Shown piece after piece: positions 6,355 to 6,485 of a DNA stretch of 6,485 nt. Under the pieces are notes generated by a model. The model saw nothing but the letters and a program-made list of their open reading frames with translations, ran no database searches and was not told where the DNA came from. The DNA is from Psychroflexus sp. (GTDB lineage: Bacteria > Bacteroidota > Bacteroidia > Flavobacteriales > Flavobacteriaceae), in the NCBI GenBank assembly GCA_007116535.1, contig SKIG01000160.1, forward strand, positions 1-6,485. Direction: 5' to 3'. Every line of letters begins with the position of its first letter. Position 1 is the stretch's first letter. Position numbers and translations under genes: made by a program.

Positions 6355-6375
6355 ATTATTTTTGAATTTTAAGAT

Positions 6376-6483
6376 TTATTTAATTGATGATGATTCCTTA
6401 TCAGTTGAAACAAAAACGCTTTCAGCATCAATTTTAATCAAGTCTCCAGGTTGCATTGAGGCAAGACTTTGATTTCCTATTTT
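6376..6483 (-). CDS. C-terminal end of an unidentified gene (partial)
   Basis: An open minus-strand frame enters from the right edge of the window and ends in TAA at 6376-6378, giving 35 visible residues. It contains the stretch MQPGDLIKIDAESVFV and ends in a polar Ser/Lys-rich tail (TDKESSSIK). The PGDLIKID pattern looks like a beta-hairpin in a small beta-rich C-terminal domain, but I do not recognise the family and assign no function. It is annotated because it is open to the window edge, reads like protein, and lies in the same direction as the his genes. No terminator hairpin is visible between its stop and the his promoter candidate, so some read-through into the his leader is possible. 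The remainder of the gene lies outside the window. Confidence 0.55.
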   Translation of the reverse strand, partial: KIGNQSLASMQPGDLIKIDAESVFVSTDKESSSIK

Positions 6484-6485
6484 AG

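Noticed and set aside
6170..6375. T-box or metabolite riboswitch upstream of hisG
   Set aside because: No T-box sequence (TGGNACCGCG-like) or specifier stem is visible; the His-rich leader frame with terminator explains the region better.

Overview
The window is most of a histidine biosynthesis operon, read entirely on the minus strand. From high to low coordinates it contains: the 3' end of an unidentified gene, a promoter candidate, a short histidine-rich leader peptide with an intrinsic terminator (a transcription attenuator), then hisG, hisD, hisC, hisB, hisH and hisA. The window stops in the spacer after hisA, where hisF and hisI/hisE would be expected but cannot be seen. The AT-rich sequence, the gene order, the lack of convincing Shine-Dalgarno sites, a TAnnTTTG-type -7 box, the fused HisB phosphatase/dehydratase and the style of the proteins all suggest a Bacteroidota member, probably flavobacterium-like. 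That placement is inference; no 16S or other marker is present.

Region by region: 6376-6485 is the C-terminal end of a minus-strand gene. At 6192-6317 a 19-residue leader peptide containing four His codons (H6, H8, H9, H10) is followed by an 11-bp GC-centred terminator hairpin and a U tract. A segment of the leader can pair instead with the terminator's 5' arm, so the parts of a classical ribosome-stalling his attenuator are present. hisG (5315-6169) would encode a normal 283-284 residue long-form ATP phosphoribosyltransferase, but a single in-frame TAA after codon 188 divides it into a catalytic part and an otherwise intact C-terminal regulatory part. hisD, hisC and hisB follow with spacings of 10, 0 and 5 nt. 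hisH and hisA form a second tight pair with a 1-nt gap, separated from hisB by a 349-nt spacer.

That spacer (1480-1828) and the spacer downstream of hisA (1-167) carry two same-orientation copies of a roughly 130-bp repeat. It contains a REP-like palindromic core. In the hisB-hisH copy the repeat forms the right half of an 89-nt imperfect inverted repeat.

Together the encoded enzymes cover the first step of histidine synthesis (HisG), ProFAR isomerisation (HisA), the glutaminase half of IGP synthase (HisH), IGP dehydration and histidinol-phosphate dephosphorylation (HisB), transamination (HisC) and the final two oxidations (HisD). HisF and HisI/HisE functions lie outside the window. The points most worth a second look are the his attenuator in a probable Bacteroidota, the nonsense-split hisG that separates the feedback domain from the catalytic part, and the repeat inserted twice in the same operon.
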